Shown here: one piece after another, positions 31,138 through 38,625 of the stretch
How positions within the stretch are numbered: position 1 is the stretch's first letter
How the letters are laid out: each line of letters opens with the position of its first letter
Source of the DNA: Gammaproteobacteria bacterium
GTDB lineage: Bacteria; Pseudomonadota; Gammaproteobacteria; Steroidobacterales; Steroidobacteraceae
DNA: 39,677 nucleotides
Reading direction: 5' to 3'
NCBI GenBank assembly: GCA_011391405.1
Contig: JAABQQ010000132.1
Coordinates: 1 to 39,677 of the forward strand
Notes under the pieces: generated by a model
The model's database searches: none
Seen by the model: only the letters and a program-made list of their open reading frames with translations
Told to the model about the DNA's origin: nothing
Translations under genes and position numbers: made by a program

Positions 31138-33282
31138 ATGGTCGGACTGGGACTCAAGCTGCGTTACGTCGCTGCCGTACTGACAGTGGGCGCGCTGCTG
31201 ACCGCAGGCGTCGCCGTGGTCACCCATTACTCCGAGACTGCCGAGCACGAGAAACTGCGCGCTGTCGATGAACAGCTGGACGCGATCTCGGCGCTGGACC
31301 CCCGCCTCGCCGCTGCGCAGGAGCGGCTGCACGGAGTCGTCGAGGAAGTGTATGACGGGCAAACGGTCAACATTGCGATCGCCGGCGCCCTGTTGACGCT
31401 CATGGCGGGCCTGGTCGTCCTGCTGATCATGGTCCGGATCGACCGCGCACTCGTTGCGCTGATGGACAACGCGCAGTCGATCGGACGCGGACGCTACGCC
31501 GAGCCCATTGCGGTCAGTGGCGTCGCCGAAACGGCCGCGCTCGAAAGTTCTCTCGAACAGATGCGTCAGGCTCTCACCACCACGACGATCTCGCGCGATT
31601 TCCTCGACGATGTGCTGAACGGCATCAAGGACGCGGTGCTGGTCATGACGGACGGGCGCATGCGAACCGCAAACGCGGCCGCGGCCCGCCTGTTCGGCAT
31701 GCCGGAGCAGGAACTGATCGGCGTTGCGTTCAAGGACCTGATCGCACCGGACCACCTGGCGGCATTCAACCTCGAGCGACTGCAGTCCGCACCCGGCGAA
31801 ACGGTGATACGCACCAGGAGCGGCCAGACGATTCCAGTGTCGGTGCACATCTCGACCCTCGGGCGCGAACCGGCGGGCGGCAACCGCGGCACGATCCTGG
31901 TGCTGCGCGACATCACGGAACGGAAGCGGGCCGAGCGGCGGATCCGCTACCTCGCGCGGTTCGACACGCTCACGAAGATGCCGAACCGCATGCAGTTTCA
32001 GCACCAGTTGCATCAGGCGATCACCCGCAACACACGGCAGGGACGCGGCCTCGTGCTGCTGTACATCGACATCGACAACTTCAAGGAAATCAACGACACC
32101 TTCGGCCACGACACGGGCGATCGCGTGCTCGAAACCATCAGCGAACGCCTGACGCGGGCGCTGCCGCGCGAGTCGGTCGCCGGTCGCCTGGCTGGCGACG
32201 AATTCGCCGTGTTCGCCGAGGGCGTCAAGGATGACCAGGCCGGCCACGAACAGGGCCACGATCTCGCGCGACTCGTGCTCGGCGAAATCGCCAAACCGGT
32301 GCACCTGCCCGGCCAGGAGATCGACGTCACGGCGAGCGTCGGCGTGGCGCTGGTGCCGGAACACGCCGACAACGTCATCGACCTGATCCGCAACGCGGAT
32401 GCGGCGATGTATCACGCCAAGCGCCAGGGCCGGAACTGCCACGTGTTCTACGTGCCCGAAATGAACGCCGCTGCCGTCGAACGCCTGCTGCTGAAGAGCA
32501 AGTTGCGCCGTGCGCTCGAGCGCGACGAGTTCGTGTTGCGCTACCAGCCGAAGGTGGACCTCGCGAACGGCGAAGTGGTGGGTTCCGAGGCCCTGCTGCG
32601 CTGGCGCCTGCCCGGACATGGCGAGATCGCGCCTTCGCAATTCATCCCGCTGGCCGAGGAATCGCGCCTGATCCTCGACATCGGCGCATGGGTCCTGAAC
32701 CAGGTGTGCATCGACTACGCGGCCTGGCAACAGCGCGTGAGCGATCCAGGTCGCGTTGCGATCAACCTGTCGTTGAAGGAACTGAGCCAGGCGAGCTTCA
32801 TCCCGCGCTGCCGCTCGGTGTTCGAACGGCACAACGTGTCCGCCTCCTGCGTCGAACTCGAGATCACCGAGACGACGTTGATGCTCGATGCGGAGCGCAC
32901 GCTGCCGCTGCTGGACGAGTTGCGCTCGATGGGTATCCACCTGTCGATCGACGATTTCGGCACGGGGTACTCCAGCCTCAGCGCCCTGCAGCAGTTCCCG
33001 ATCAGCACGCTCAAGATCGACCGGTCGTTCGTGACCAACGCCGCGACCGATCCCGACGACGCCACCATCGTGCGCACGATCATCGAGATGGGGCGCAGCC
33101 TCGGGCTGCAGGTCATCGCGGAAGGTATCGAGACCGAGGAGCAACGGTACTTTCTGCTCCACAGCGGTTGCCAGATGGGTCAGGGTCGCTTGTTCGGCGA
33201 CGCCATCTCGAGCGACGCGTTCCTGGAATTGCTGCTGCGGCAGGCAACCGGCGAACACCCGGCCCTGCAGTTGCCGGCCTGA
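31138..33282 (+). CDS. Membrane PAS-GGDEF-EAL cyclic-di-GMP signalling protein
   Basis: 714 residues. Two membrane helices (about 7-27 and 80-101) flank a short periplasmic loop. A HAMP-like linker, a PAS domain (about 152-260), a GGDEF domain and an EAL domain follow. The cyclase signature is AGDEF (352-356) rather than GGDEF; such variants can be active, so this is not decisive. The EAL domain is intact: EALLRW (484-489), NLSLKELSQ, EITETT, DDFGTGYSSL (605-614) and AEGIETEEQ. It most likely hydrolyses c-di-GMP, with the cyclase domain active or regulatory. The stop lies in an 11-base tandem repeat. Confidence 0.92.
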   Translation: MVGLGLKLRYVAAVLTVGALLTAGVAVVTHYSETAEHEKLRAVDEQLDAISALDPRLAAAQERLHGVVEEVYDGQTVNIAIAGALLTLMAGLVVLLIMVRIDRALVALMDNAQSIGRGRYAEPIAVSGVAETAALESSLEQMRQALTTTTISRDFLDDVLNGIKDAVLVMTDGRMRTANAAAARLFGMPEQELIGVAFKDLIAPDHLAAFNLERLQSAPGETVIRTRSGQTIPVSVHISTLGREPAGGNRGTILVLRDITERKRAERRIRYLARFDTLTKMPNRMQFQHQLHQAITRNTRQGRGLVLLYIDIDNFKEINDTFGHDTGDRVLETISERLTRALPRESVAGRLAGDEFAVFAEGVKDDQAGHEQGHDLARLVLGEIAKPVHLPGQEIDVTASVGVALVPEHADNVIDLIRNADAAMYHAKRQGRNCHVFYVPEMNAAAVERLLLKSKLRRALERDEFVLRYQPKVDLANGEVVGSEALLRWRLPGHGEIAPSQFIPLAEESRLILDIGAWVLNQVCIDYAAWQQRVSDPGRVAINLSLKELSQASFIPRCRSVFERHNVSASCVELEITETTLMLDAERTLPLLDELRSMGIHLSIDDFGTGYSSLSALQQFPISTLKIDRSFVTNAATDPDDATIVRTIIEMGRSLGLQVIAEGIETEEQRYFLLHSGCQMGQGRLFGDAISSDAFLELLLRQATGEHPALQLPA

Positions 33283-33312
33283 TGCCGGCCTGATGCCGGC
33301 CTGATGCCGGCC
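33273..33312 (+). repeat. 11-base tandem repeat across the stop of the GGDEF-EAL gene
   Basis: GCCGGCCTGAT repeats three times (33273-33283, 33284-33294, 33295-33305), then a partial GCCGGCC. The first copy supplies the stop TGA. Each unit contains both TGA and ATG, and 11 is not a multiple of three, so copy number affects only the intergenic spacing. Confidence 0.9.
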
Positions 33313-33342
33313 GCGATGCCCGCAGGACCAGGGGGATCTCCG

Positions 33343-34956
33343 ATGACCAGCAAAAACGTCGCCCTGGACTATGACTGGCTGATCATCGGTTCCGGCTTCG
33401 GCGGCAGCGTCTCGGCGCTGCGACTCGCCGAGAAGGGATACAAGGTCGGCGTGCTCGAGGCCGGCCGTCGTTATCGCGACGAGGACTACGCGAAATCCAC
33501 CTGGGACCTGCGACGCTTCCTGTGGGCGCCGTCGCTGGGACTGCACGGCATCTTTCGGCTGACGCCGTTCAAGGACGTTTTCATCGCCAGCGGCTCAGCC
33601 GTCGGCGGCGGCAGCGTGGTGTACGCCAACACGCTTTATCGGGCCGCTCCCCCGTTCTTCACCAACCCGCAGTGGTCCGGCCTGAATGAATGGGCAGCTG
33701 CACTCGCTCCGCATTACGACACCGCCGAGAAGATGCTCGGCGTGCAGACGGTGCCGCGCGAGAGCGACGGCCAGAAGCTGCTGCAGGAAGTCGGCCGGCA
33801 CTTCAACGTCGAGAGCACGTTCCACCGCACGCCGGTCGGCGTGTTCTTTGGCAAGGCCGGCGCGACGGTGCCGGACCCGTATTTCGGCGGTACCGGCCCC
33901 GACCGGACGGGATGCACGTACTGCGGCGCGTGCATGGTCGGCTGCCGCGAAGGCGCCAAGAACACGCTGGTCAAGAATTACCTCTGGTTCGCGGAGCAGC
34001 GCGGCGTCGAGATCCACCCGGAGCGCCAGGTGACGGACATCCGGCCATTGGGCGCCGAGGATGGATCCGAAGGCTATGTCGTGACGACAGAGTACCCCGG
34101 CGCGTGGCTGCGCAAGCGGCGGCGCACGTTCACCGCTCGCGGCATCGTCATGTCCGCAGGCGCGCTGGGTACCAATCGGCTGCTCGCCGAGTGCAAGCTG
34201 TCGAACGCGCTGCCGCGGATCAGCGACCGTCTCGGGGAACTGGTGCGGACCAACAGCGAGTCGGTGCTCGCGGTGACGCTGCCAGAGGGCATGGCGCGGC
34301 CGTGGAACGATGTCGCGATCAGCGCGAGCGTCTACCCCCGGCCCGATACGCACATCGAGTTCGTGACTTACGGGCGCCACGGCGATTTCATGGCGCTGCT
34401 CTATACGCTGCTGACGGGGGACGGCACCCGGTTGACGCGCCCGCTCTTGTGGCTCGGCCAGGTGCTGCGGCACCCGCTGACGTTCCTGAAGACGCTCTGG
34501 CCGATCGGTTGGTCAAGACGATCGGTGCTGTTCCTGGTCATGCAGAGCCTGGACAATGCCATTGCGTTCCGGGCCAGACGCGGCTGGTTCGGCCGCGTCT
34601 CGCTCACCACGGAGCAGGATCCCGCAAAGCCGAATCCGACGTTCATCGACGTGGGCAATCGTGCGGCCGAATGGCTGGCGCAACGAACTGGCGGCTACGC
34701 GCAGAGCATGCTGCTCGAAGCCTGGGCCAACATCCCGACCACGGCCCACATCCTTGGCGGCGCCGTGATCGGTCGCGACGCCGCGAGCGGTGTCGTCGAC
34801 CAGAACAGCCGCCTGTTCGGCTACCGGAATTTCCTGGTCTGCGACGGCTCGACCGTTCCGGCCAATCCTGGGGTCAACCCGTCGCTGACCATCACCGCGA
34901 TGAGCGAGCATGCGATGAGCCAGGTGCCCGCCAAGGGCGCCGCAACCTCAGCCTGA
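33343..34956 (+). CDS. FAD-dependent GMC-type oxidoreductase (cholesterol oxidase-like)
   Basis: 537 residues. The FAD-binding start is WLIIGSGFGGSVSALRLAEKGYKVGVLEAG, and the C-terminal FLVCDGSTVPANPGVNPSLTITAMSEHAM is the GMC signature region of cholesterol-oxidase-like members. GSAVGGGSVVYANTLY is also typical. A cysteine cluster, Cys191, Cys194, Cys197, Cys201 (CTYCGACMVGC), resembles a ferredoxin-type motif. ATG 33343 is chosen because GGGGGA lies six bases upstream; ATG 33304 and 33316 fall near or in the tandem repeat. It may oxidise a sterol or other hydrophobic alcohol; the electron acceptor is unknown. Confidence 0.85.
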   Translation: MTSKNVALDYDWLIIGSGFGGSVSALRLAEKGYKVGVLEAGRRYRDEDYAKSTWDLRRFLWAPSLGLHGIFRLTPFKDVFIASGSAVGGGSVVYANTLYRAAPPFFTNPQWSGLNEWAAALAPHYDTAEKMLGVQTVPRESDGQKLLQEVGRHFNVESTFHRTPVGVFFGKAGATVPDPYFGGTGPDRTGCTYCGACMVGCREGAKNTLVKNYLWFAEQRGVEIHPERQVTDIRPLGAEDGSEGYVVTTEYPGAWLRKRRRTFTARGIVMSAGALGTNRLLAECKLSNALPRISDRLGELVRTNSESVLAVTLPEGMARPWNDVAISASVYPRPDTHIEFVTYGRHGDFMALLYTLLTGDGTRLTRPLLWLGQVLRHPLTFLKTLWPIGWSRRSVLFLVMQSLDNAIAFRARRGWFGRVSLTTEQDPAKPNPTFIDVGNRAAEWLAQRTGGYAQSMLLEAWANIPTTAHILGGAVIGRDAASGVVDQNSRLFGYRNFLVCDGSTVPANPGVNPSLTITAMSEHAMSQVPAKGAATSA

Positions 34957-34966
34957 CGGTAACGGA

Positions 34967-34987
34967 CCGCGCGCGATGGGCGCGCGG
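34967..34987. terminator. GC hairpin between convergent genes
   Basis: CCGCGCGC (34967-34974) pairs perfectly with GCGCGCGG (34980-34987) around GATGG. Neither side has a T tract, so termination would be weak or rho-assisted; it could serve both the GMC gene and the lipid-transport operon. Confidence 0.4.
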
Positions 34988-34994
34988 CGAGTGA

Positions 34995-35684
34995 CTATTG
35001 CGCCGGCAATGCCGCCGCTGCGGCCTGCACGCGTGCAGCGATTTCGCTCACGACCTGTGCATTCGCTCGATCGAACGCGACGACGACCGCACTCAACCGA
35101 TTCTCTGACGCGGGCACGGACGCTTCGCTGACGAAGCTCGTGACGCGCGCGGCTCGACGCGAATCGACCAGGCTCGCCTGCACCTGGACGTGGACCACCG
35201 GTGCCGCACCGGAGGATGCTGCGTCCGCGCCCGCCGTGACCACTTCGAATCGTCGCAGCTCCACGTCGAGCAGGAGTTCCGTCGGCACGCGAGCCGGGGC
35301 TGTCATGACGCCGCCACCGAATTGAGCCGTGGCTGCCAGAGCGCTGACGAGGTTCTGCTGCAGCATCTGCGGGGCGGATTCGGCCCAGCGTGCAGCGGAG
35401 TAATAATCGAAACGATTACCCGCGGAGTGCACGGCGATGCGATCCGTGTCGATCGCTGCCGCGGCCCGCGGACGAGCGACCGCGATAGCCAGTCCGGCGG
35501 TCGATGCGGTTGCGTTGGCTGCAGGGGCCATCGTCGCGACGACACCGAGACGGAAGGTATCCGGAGCCTCGGCGTCGGATTTCAGCAGGCTTCCCGCGCA
35601 CCCTCCCAGCAGCGTTGCCAGCGAGAAAGCGCACGCCAGCCTCAGGGCCGGCTGATTGAAAGCCCCGGCCGTTGCAGTCGTCAT
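34995..35684 (-). CDS. ABC-type transport auxiliary lipoprotein (PqiC-like)
   Basis: 229 residues. A signal peptide ends in the lipobox LLGGC, so it is lipidated on the cysteine and probably sits in the outer membrane facing the periplasm. The core AIDTDRIAVHSAGNRFDYYSAARWAESAPQMLQQNLVSAL matches the ABC-transport auxiliary lipoprotein family that accompanies MCE transporters, like PqiC. ATG 35684 overlaps the MlaD-like stop as ATGA. It is the last gene of the operon. Confidence 0.88.
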   Translation of the reverse strand: MTTATAGAFNQPALRLACAFSLATLLGGCAGSLLKSDAEAPDTFRLGVVATMAPAANATASTAGLAIAVARPRAAAAIDTDRIAVHSAGNRFDYYSAARWAESAPQMLQQNLVSALAATAQFGGGVMTAPARVPTELLLDVELRRFEVVTAGADAASSGAAPVVHVQVQASLVDSRRAARVTSFVSEASVPASENRLSAVVVAFDRANAQVVSEIAARVQAAAAALPAQ

Positions 35685-36616
35685 CGCGGAATCTCCACAC
35701 CGGCCGCCTGCGGCTCGAACAGGACACTCGACGGCCGCTCCCGCAGCGTGCGCGCGAGCTCACGCACTTCGTTGCTGGCACTGCGGGCATCGATCACGAG
35801 TTGCTGCAGTTCAGCGATGCTGGCGCCAGCGGCCTTGCCGAGCCCGCCTTCGTTCTGGTTCAGCAGGCGTTCCAGGCTATCGGCGGTGCGCGCCAGGTTT
35901 GCGGAAGCAATGCGCGCGTTGGCGAGCGTCGCTTCAAGGTCCGGCTGCGCCTTGCCCAGCGTCTGGTTCAGCCGGTTGGTGAGTTCGAGCGTCGAGCTTG
36001 AAATTCCGCGCAGTTCGGTCGCCAGCGCGCGCGCATCGGCCATGGTCGCCGGCAGGGATCCCGCAGCCTGCTCGATGTGGGCGAGTGTCTGTCCGATCGA
36101 GCGGACGTTCTCGTCCGACAACACGTGCTCGATGCGCGACAGCACTTCCGTGGCCTGGCCGAGGATCTCCGGCAAGCGCTCGACGGAAGCTTCGATGCTG
36201 CTCTTGCGCGACGGTATGACCGGGTGCTGCGCTCCCCGCTGCAGTGCCTTGGTGCCGGACGTATCCGGGTTCTGCTGCAGGTCGATGTAGAGCAAGCCGG
36301 TAAGACCCAGCAGGCCGAGCTTCGCCAGCGTGCCGCCCGAAATCGGTGCGCTGGAGTCGATGTCGGCGATGACCTTCACCTGGCCCGGATCGGCTTTGTC
36401 CACGCCCAGGTACGTCACGCGGCCGACGTCCACGCCCAGGTAGCGCACCGGGCTGCCCTTGGAGAGGCCGCTCACGGTGCCCTGGAAGTAGATCTCATAC
36501 GTCTGGTAATCACGCTGGTCGCCGCGACCCGAATACCACCAGATGAACGCCACGGCCGCCGCCACGCAGGCGAGCGCGAACAGGGCGATCGTTGCGTACT
36601 TCGCGTCACGCTCCAC
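35681..36616 (-). CDS. MlaD-family MCE substrate-binding protein
   Basis: 311 residues. An N-terminal membrane helix (ALFALACVAAAVAFIWW) is followed by the MCE domain (about 38-115: YEIYFQGTVSGLSKGSPVRYLGVDVGRV, then LGLLGLTGLLYIDL). A long helical tail with coiled-coil character (residues 130-300) is much longer than in E. coli MlaD and could form a periplasmic needle-like barrel. Start GTG 36616 overlaps the ATPase gene by 11 bases. It carries lipids between the permease and the outer envelope. Confidence 0.92.
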   Translation of the reverse strand: MERDAKYATIALFALACVAAAVAFIWWYSGRGDQRDYQTYEIYFQGTVSGLSKGSPVRYLGVDVGRVTYLGVDKADPGQVKVIADIDSSAPISGGTLAKLGLLGLTGLLYIDLQQNPDTSGTKALQRGAQHPVIPSRKSSIEASVERLPEILGQATEVLSRIEHVLSDENVRSIGQTLAHIEQAAGSLPATMADARALATELRGISSSTLELTNRLNQTLGKAQPDLEATLANARIASANLARTADSLERLLNQNEGGLGKAAGASIAELQQLVIDARSASNEVRELARTLRERPSSVLFEPQAAGVEIPR

Positions 36617-37400
36617 GGTCTTCGCCCTCGCCGGCCGGTGCCATCAGGCGCCCGCGCGCACCGTGAAAATACTCCCGGATCCACGGGTGTTCGTTCCGGA
36701 CGATGCCGGGCAGCGTATCCACGATGACTTTGCCGTCGACGAGCACCGCGACACGATCACATGTCCGAGCAAGTGTGTCCAGATCGTGAGTCACCATCAC
36801 CACCGTCAGACCGAGCGCGCGGCGCAGGTAAAGGACGAGGTCGTCGAAGGCGGTGGCTGCGATCGGATCGAGGCCCGCGGTGGGTTCATCGAGAAACAGC
36901 AGCGCTGGATCGAGCGCCAGCGCGCGCGCCAGGGCCGCGCGCTTGATCATTCCGCCCGATAGCTGCGCAGGAAACTTTGCGCCTGCTGCGACCGGCAGGC
37001 CGACCATGCGCAGCCGCAGCTCGGCGAGGCTCTGCAGGGTGGCTTCATCGAGCTCGAGCAACTCGACCAGAGGCAGGATCACGTTCTCCGTCACGGTGAG
37101 TGACGTGAACAGCGCCCCGTGCTGGAACGTGACGCCGTAGCGCTGCTTCACGTCACGCAGCTCGCGATCCGACATGCACGTGAGATCGCGTCCTTCGACC
37201 TCGACCACGCCGGAATCGGGCTTGCGCAACCCGAGCATGGTCTTCAGCAACACGGATTTGCCGCTGCCGGAGCCGCCGACGATGCCGAACACCTCGCCCG
37301 CATGGACGTCGAATGACACGCCGTCGTGCACGGTCTGCTGGCCGAAGCGGTTGACCAGGTCGCGCACCGAGATGATCACTGCAGGAGCGGCGGCGGCCAT
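36606..37400 (-). CDS. MlaF-type ABC transporter ATP-binding protein
   Basis: 264 residues. Walker A is GGSGSGKS, the signature is LSGGMIKRAALARALA, and Walker B with the switch reads LLFLDEPTAGLDP, followed by the H-loop VTHDLD. The C-terminal HPWIREYFHGARGR tail is typical of MlaF/Ttg2A. ATG 37400 overlaps the permease stop as TGATG. It powers lipid transport with the adjacent permease and MCE protein. Confidence 0.94.
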   Translation of the reverse strand: MAAAAPAVIISVRDLVNRFGQQTVHDGVSFDVHAGEVFGIVGGSGSGKSVLLKTMLGLRKPDSGVVEVEGRDLTCMSDRELRDVKQRYGVTFQHGALFTSLTVTENVILPLVELLELDEATLQSLAELRLRMVGLPVAAGAKFPAQLSGGMIKRAALARALALDPALLFLDEPTAGLDPIAATAFDDLVLYLRRALGLTVVMVTHDLDTLARTCDRVAVLVDGKVIVDTLPGIVRNEHPWIREYFHGARGRLMAPAGEGEDRGA

Positions 37401-38515
37401 CAGAAATCGATCTCGAGGAAAAAGATGGCGAACAGCGCGTCGGCAAAGATCACGAGGAAGATCGATTGCACCACGGCCACCGTCGTCAGCCGACCGAGTT
37501 CACGCGACGATTCGCGCACCTGCAACCCGCGCAGCGTGCCCGTCAGGCCGATGAGCAATCCGAACACCGGTGCCTTGACCAGGCCGGCCCAGAACGTCGT
37601 GGGCGCAATCGCCTCGTCGAGCCGCGTGAAGAACTGCGGCCAGGGCAGGTCGATCAGGTAACGCGTCAGCATCGCGCCGCCGAACAGCCCCATGAAGTCC
37701 GCAACGATGGTGAGCAGGGGCAGCGCGACGATGAGGCCGAGGACGCGCGGCAGCACCAGCACCTCGTACGGATTGATTCCCATCGATTCGAGCGCGTCGA
37801 CTTCGTCGTTGAGTTTCATCACGCCGAGCTCGGCCGCATAAGCGCTGCCCGTACGGCCGGCGACCATGATCGCCGTGAGCAGCACGCCGAGTTCGCGCAG
37901 CACGCCCAGCGCCACGATGTCGACGGTGTAGATCTCGCCGCCGTACGGCCGCAACTGCTGCGCGCTGATGTACGCCGAAATCACGCTGATCAGGAAAGCG
38001 ATCACGGCGACGACCGGCACGGCCTGGTAACCGGTCTCGTACGCGTGCCGCACGATCGACGCAATACGCAGGTGTTTCCAGGAACGCCAGGCGAGGCCCG
38101 CCGTGCTGATGAGCTTGCCGCCGTACGTCAGCGCTTCGTACCAGCTTTCGCCCCGGATCTCGAGCGCGCGGCCGAGACGAACGAGACCGGCAGGCTCGCG
38201 TGGAGGCGGCGCGATGTCCGCCGTGCGCGCACTCGCACCATCGAGCATTTCGTCGAGGTAGGAAAAGTGCGCGGGCAGCGAGCCGTTGACTGCGGGTGCC
38301 GTCGCTGCATCGGCCATGGCCCGCTTCAGGATCCAGGCCGGCCCGATGTCGAACCGACCCGCGGCAGACAGGTCCACGCTGCGCGACCCTGTCCCAGCCC
38401 ATTTCCGCAGGGCAGTCTCGAGCGTGCCGAGATCGGCAGCGCGGCAGTCGCCGGCCAGCGACAGCCGTCCCTCGGCGGAATCCACGCGGGCCTGGAATTC
38501 GGGGGATTTCGGCAT
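37400..38515 (-). CDS. MlaE-type permease with N-terminal STAS domain
   Basis: 371 residues. The first ~90 residues resemble a STAS domain (AEGRLSLAGDCRAADLGTLETALRKW, VDLSAAGRFDIGPAWIL). The permease follows with five or so membrane helices and the family motif YGGEIYTVDIVALGVLRELGVLLTAIMVAGRTGSAYAAELGVMKLNDEVDALESMG. In E. coli these are separate proteins, MlaB and MlaE; here they are fused. It is the first gene of the four-gene lipid-transport operon; no mlaC is present. No Shine-Dalgarno sequence precedes ATG 38515. Confidence 0.93.
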   Translation of the reverse strand: MPKSPEFQARVDSAEGRLSLAGDCRAADLGTLETALRKWAGTGSRSVDLSAAGRFDIGPAWILKRAMADAATAPAVNGSLPAHFSYLDEMLDGASARTADIAPPPREPAGLVRLGRALEIRGESWYEALTYGGKLISTAGLAWRSWKHLRIASIVRHAYETGYQAVPVVAVIAFLISVISAYISAQQLRPYGGEIYTVDIVALGVLRELGVLLTAIMVAGRTGSAYAAELGVMKLNDEVDALESMGINPYEVLVLPRVLGLIVALPLLTIVADFMGLFGGAMLTRYLIDLPWPQFFTRLDEAIAPTTFWAGLVKAPVFGLLIGLTGTLRGLQVRESSRELGRLTTVAVVQSIFLVIFADALFAIFFLEIDF

Positions 38516-38523
38516 GATGGCGG

Positions 38524-38549
38524 CTGACCGGACGTGCGTGGCCGGTCAG
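38524..38549 (-). promoter_or_regulatory. Inverted repeat just upstream of the MlaE-type gene
   Basis: CTGACCGG (38524-38531) and CCGGTCAG (38542-38549) form perfect 8-base arms around ten bases, starting nine bases before the start codon. It could be an operator or a leader hairpin limiting ribosome access. Confidence 0.4.
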
Positions 38550-38589
38550 GGCTGCTGGTGGATCTCCACGGGCGGGAATGCCTCGTTGG

Positions 38590-38599
38590 AATGCTAGCA
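38590..38599. promoter_or_regulatory. Palindromic ATGCTAGCAT, possible shared -10 of divergent promoters
   Basis: The 10-base palindrome ATGCTAGCAT presents TAGCAT on both strands (38594-38599 on plus; 38596-38591 on minus), in the gap between the MlaE-type operon and the antiporter gene. The hexamer recurs before other starts in this window. No clear -35 elements are seen. Confidence 0.35.
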
Positions 38600-38625
38600 T
38601 CGGTGCATCCGCCGCGTGAGGCCCG

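Noticed and set aside
31129-33546. 805-codon open frame on the minus strand opposite the GGDEF-EAL gene
   Set aside because: High GC removes stop codons on the antisense strand; the composition is His/Gln/Arg-rich and the plus strand carries intact PAS, GGDEF and EAL motifs.
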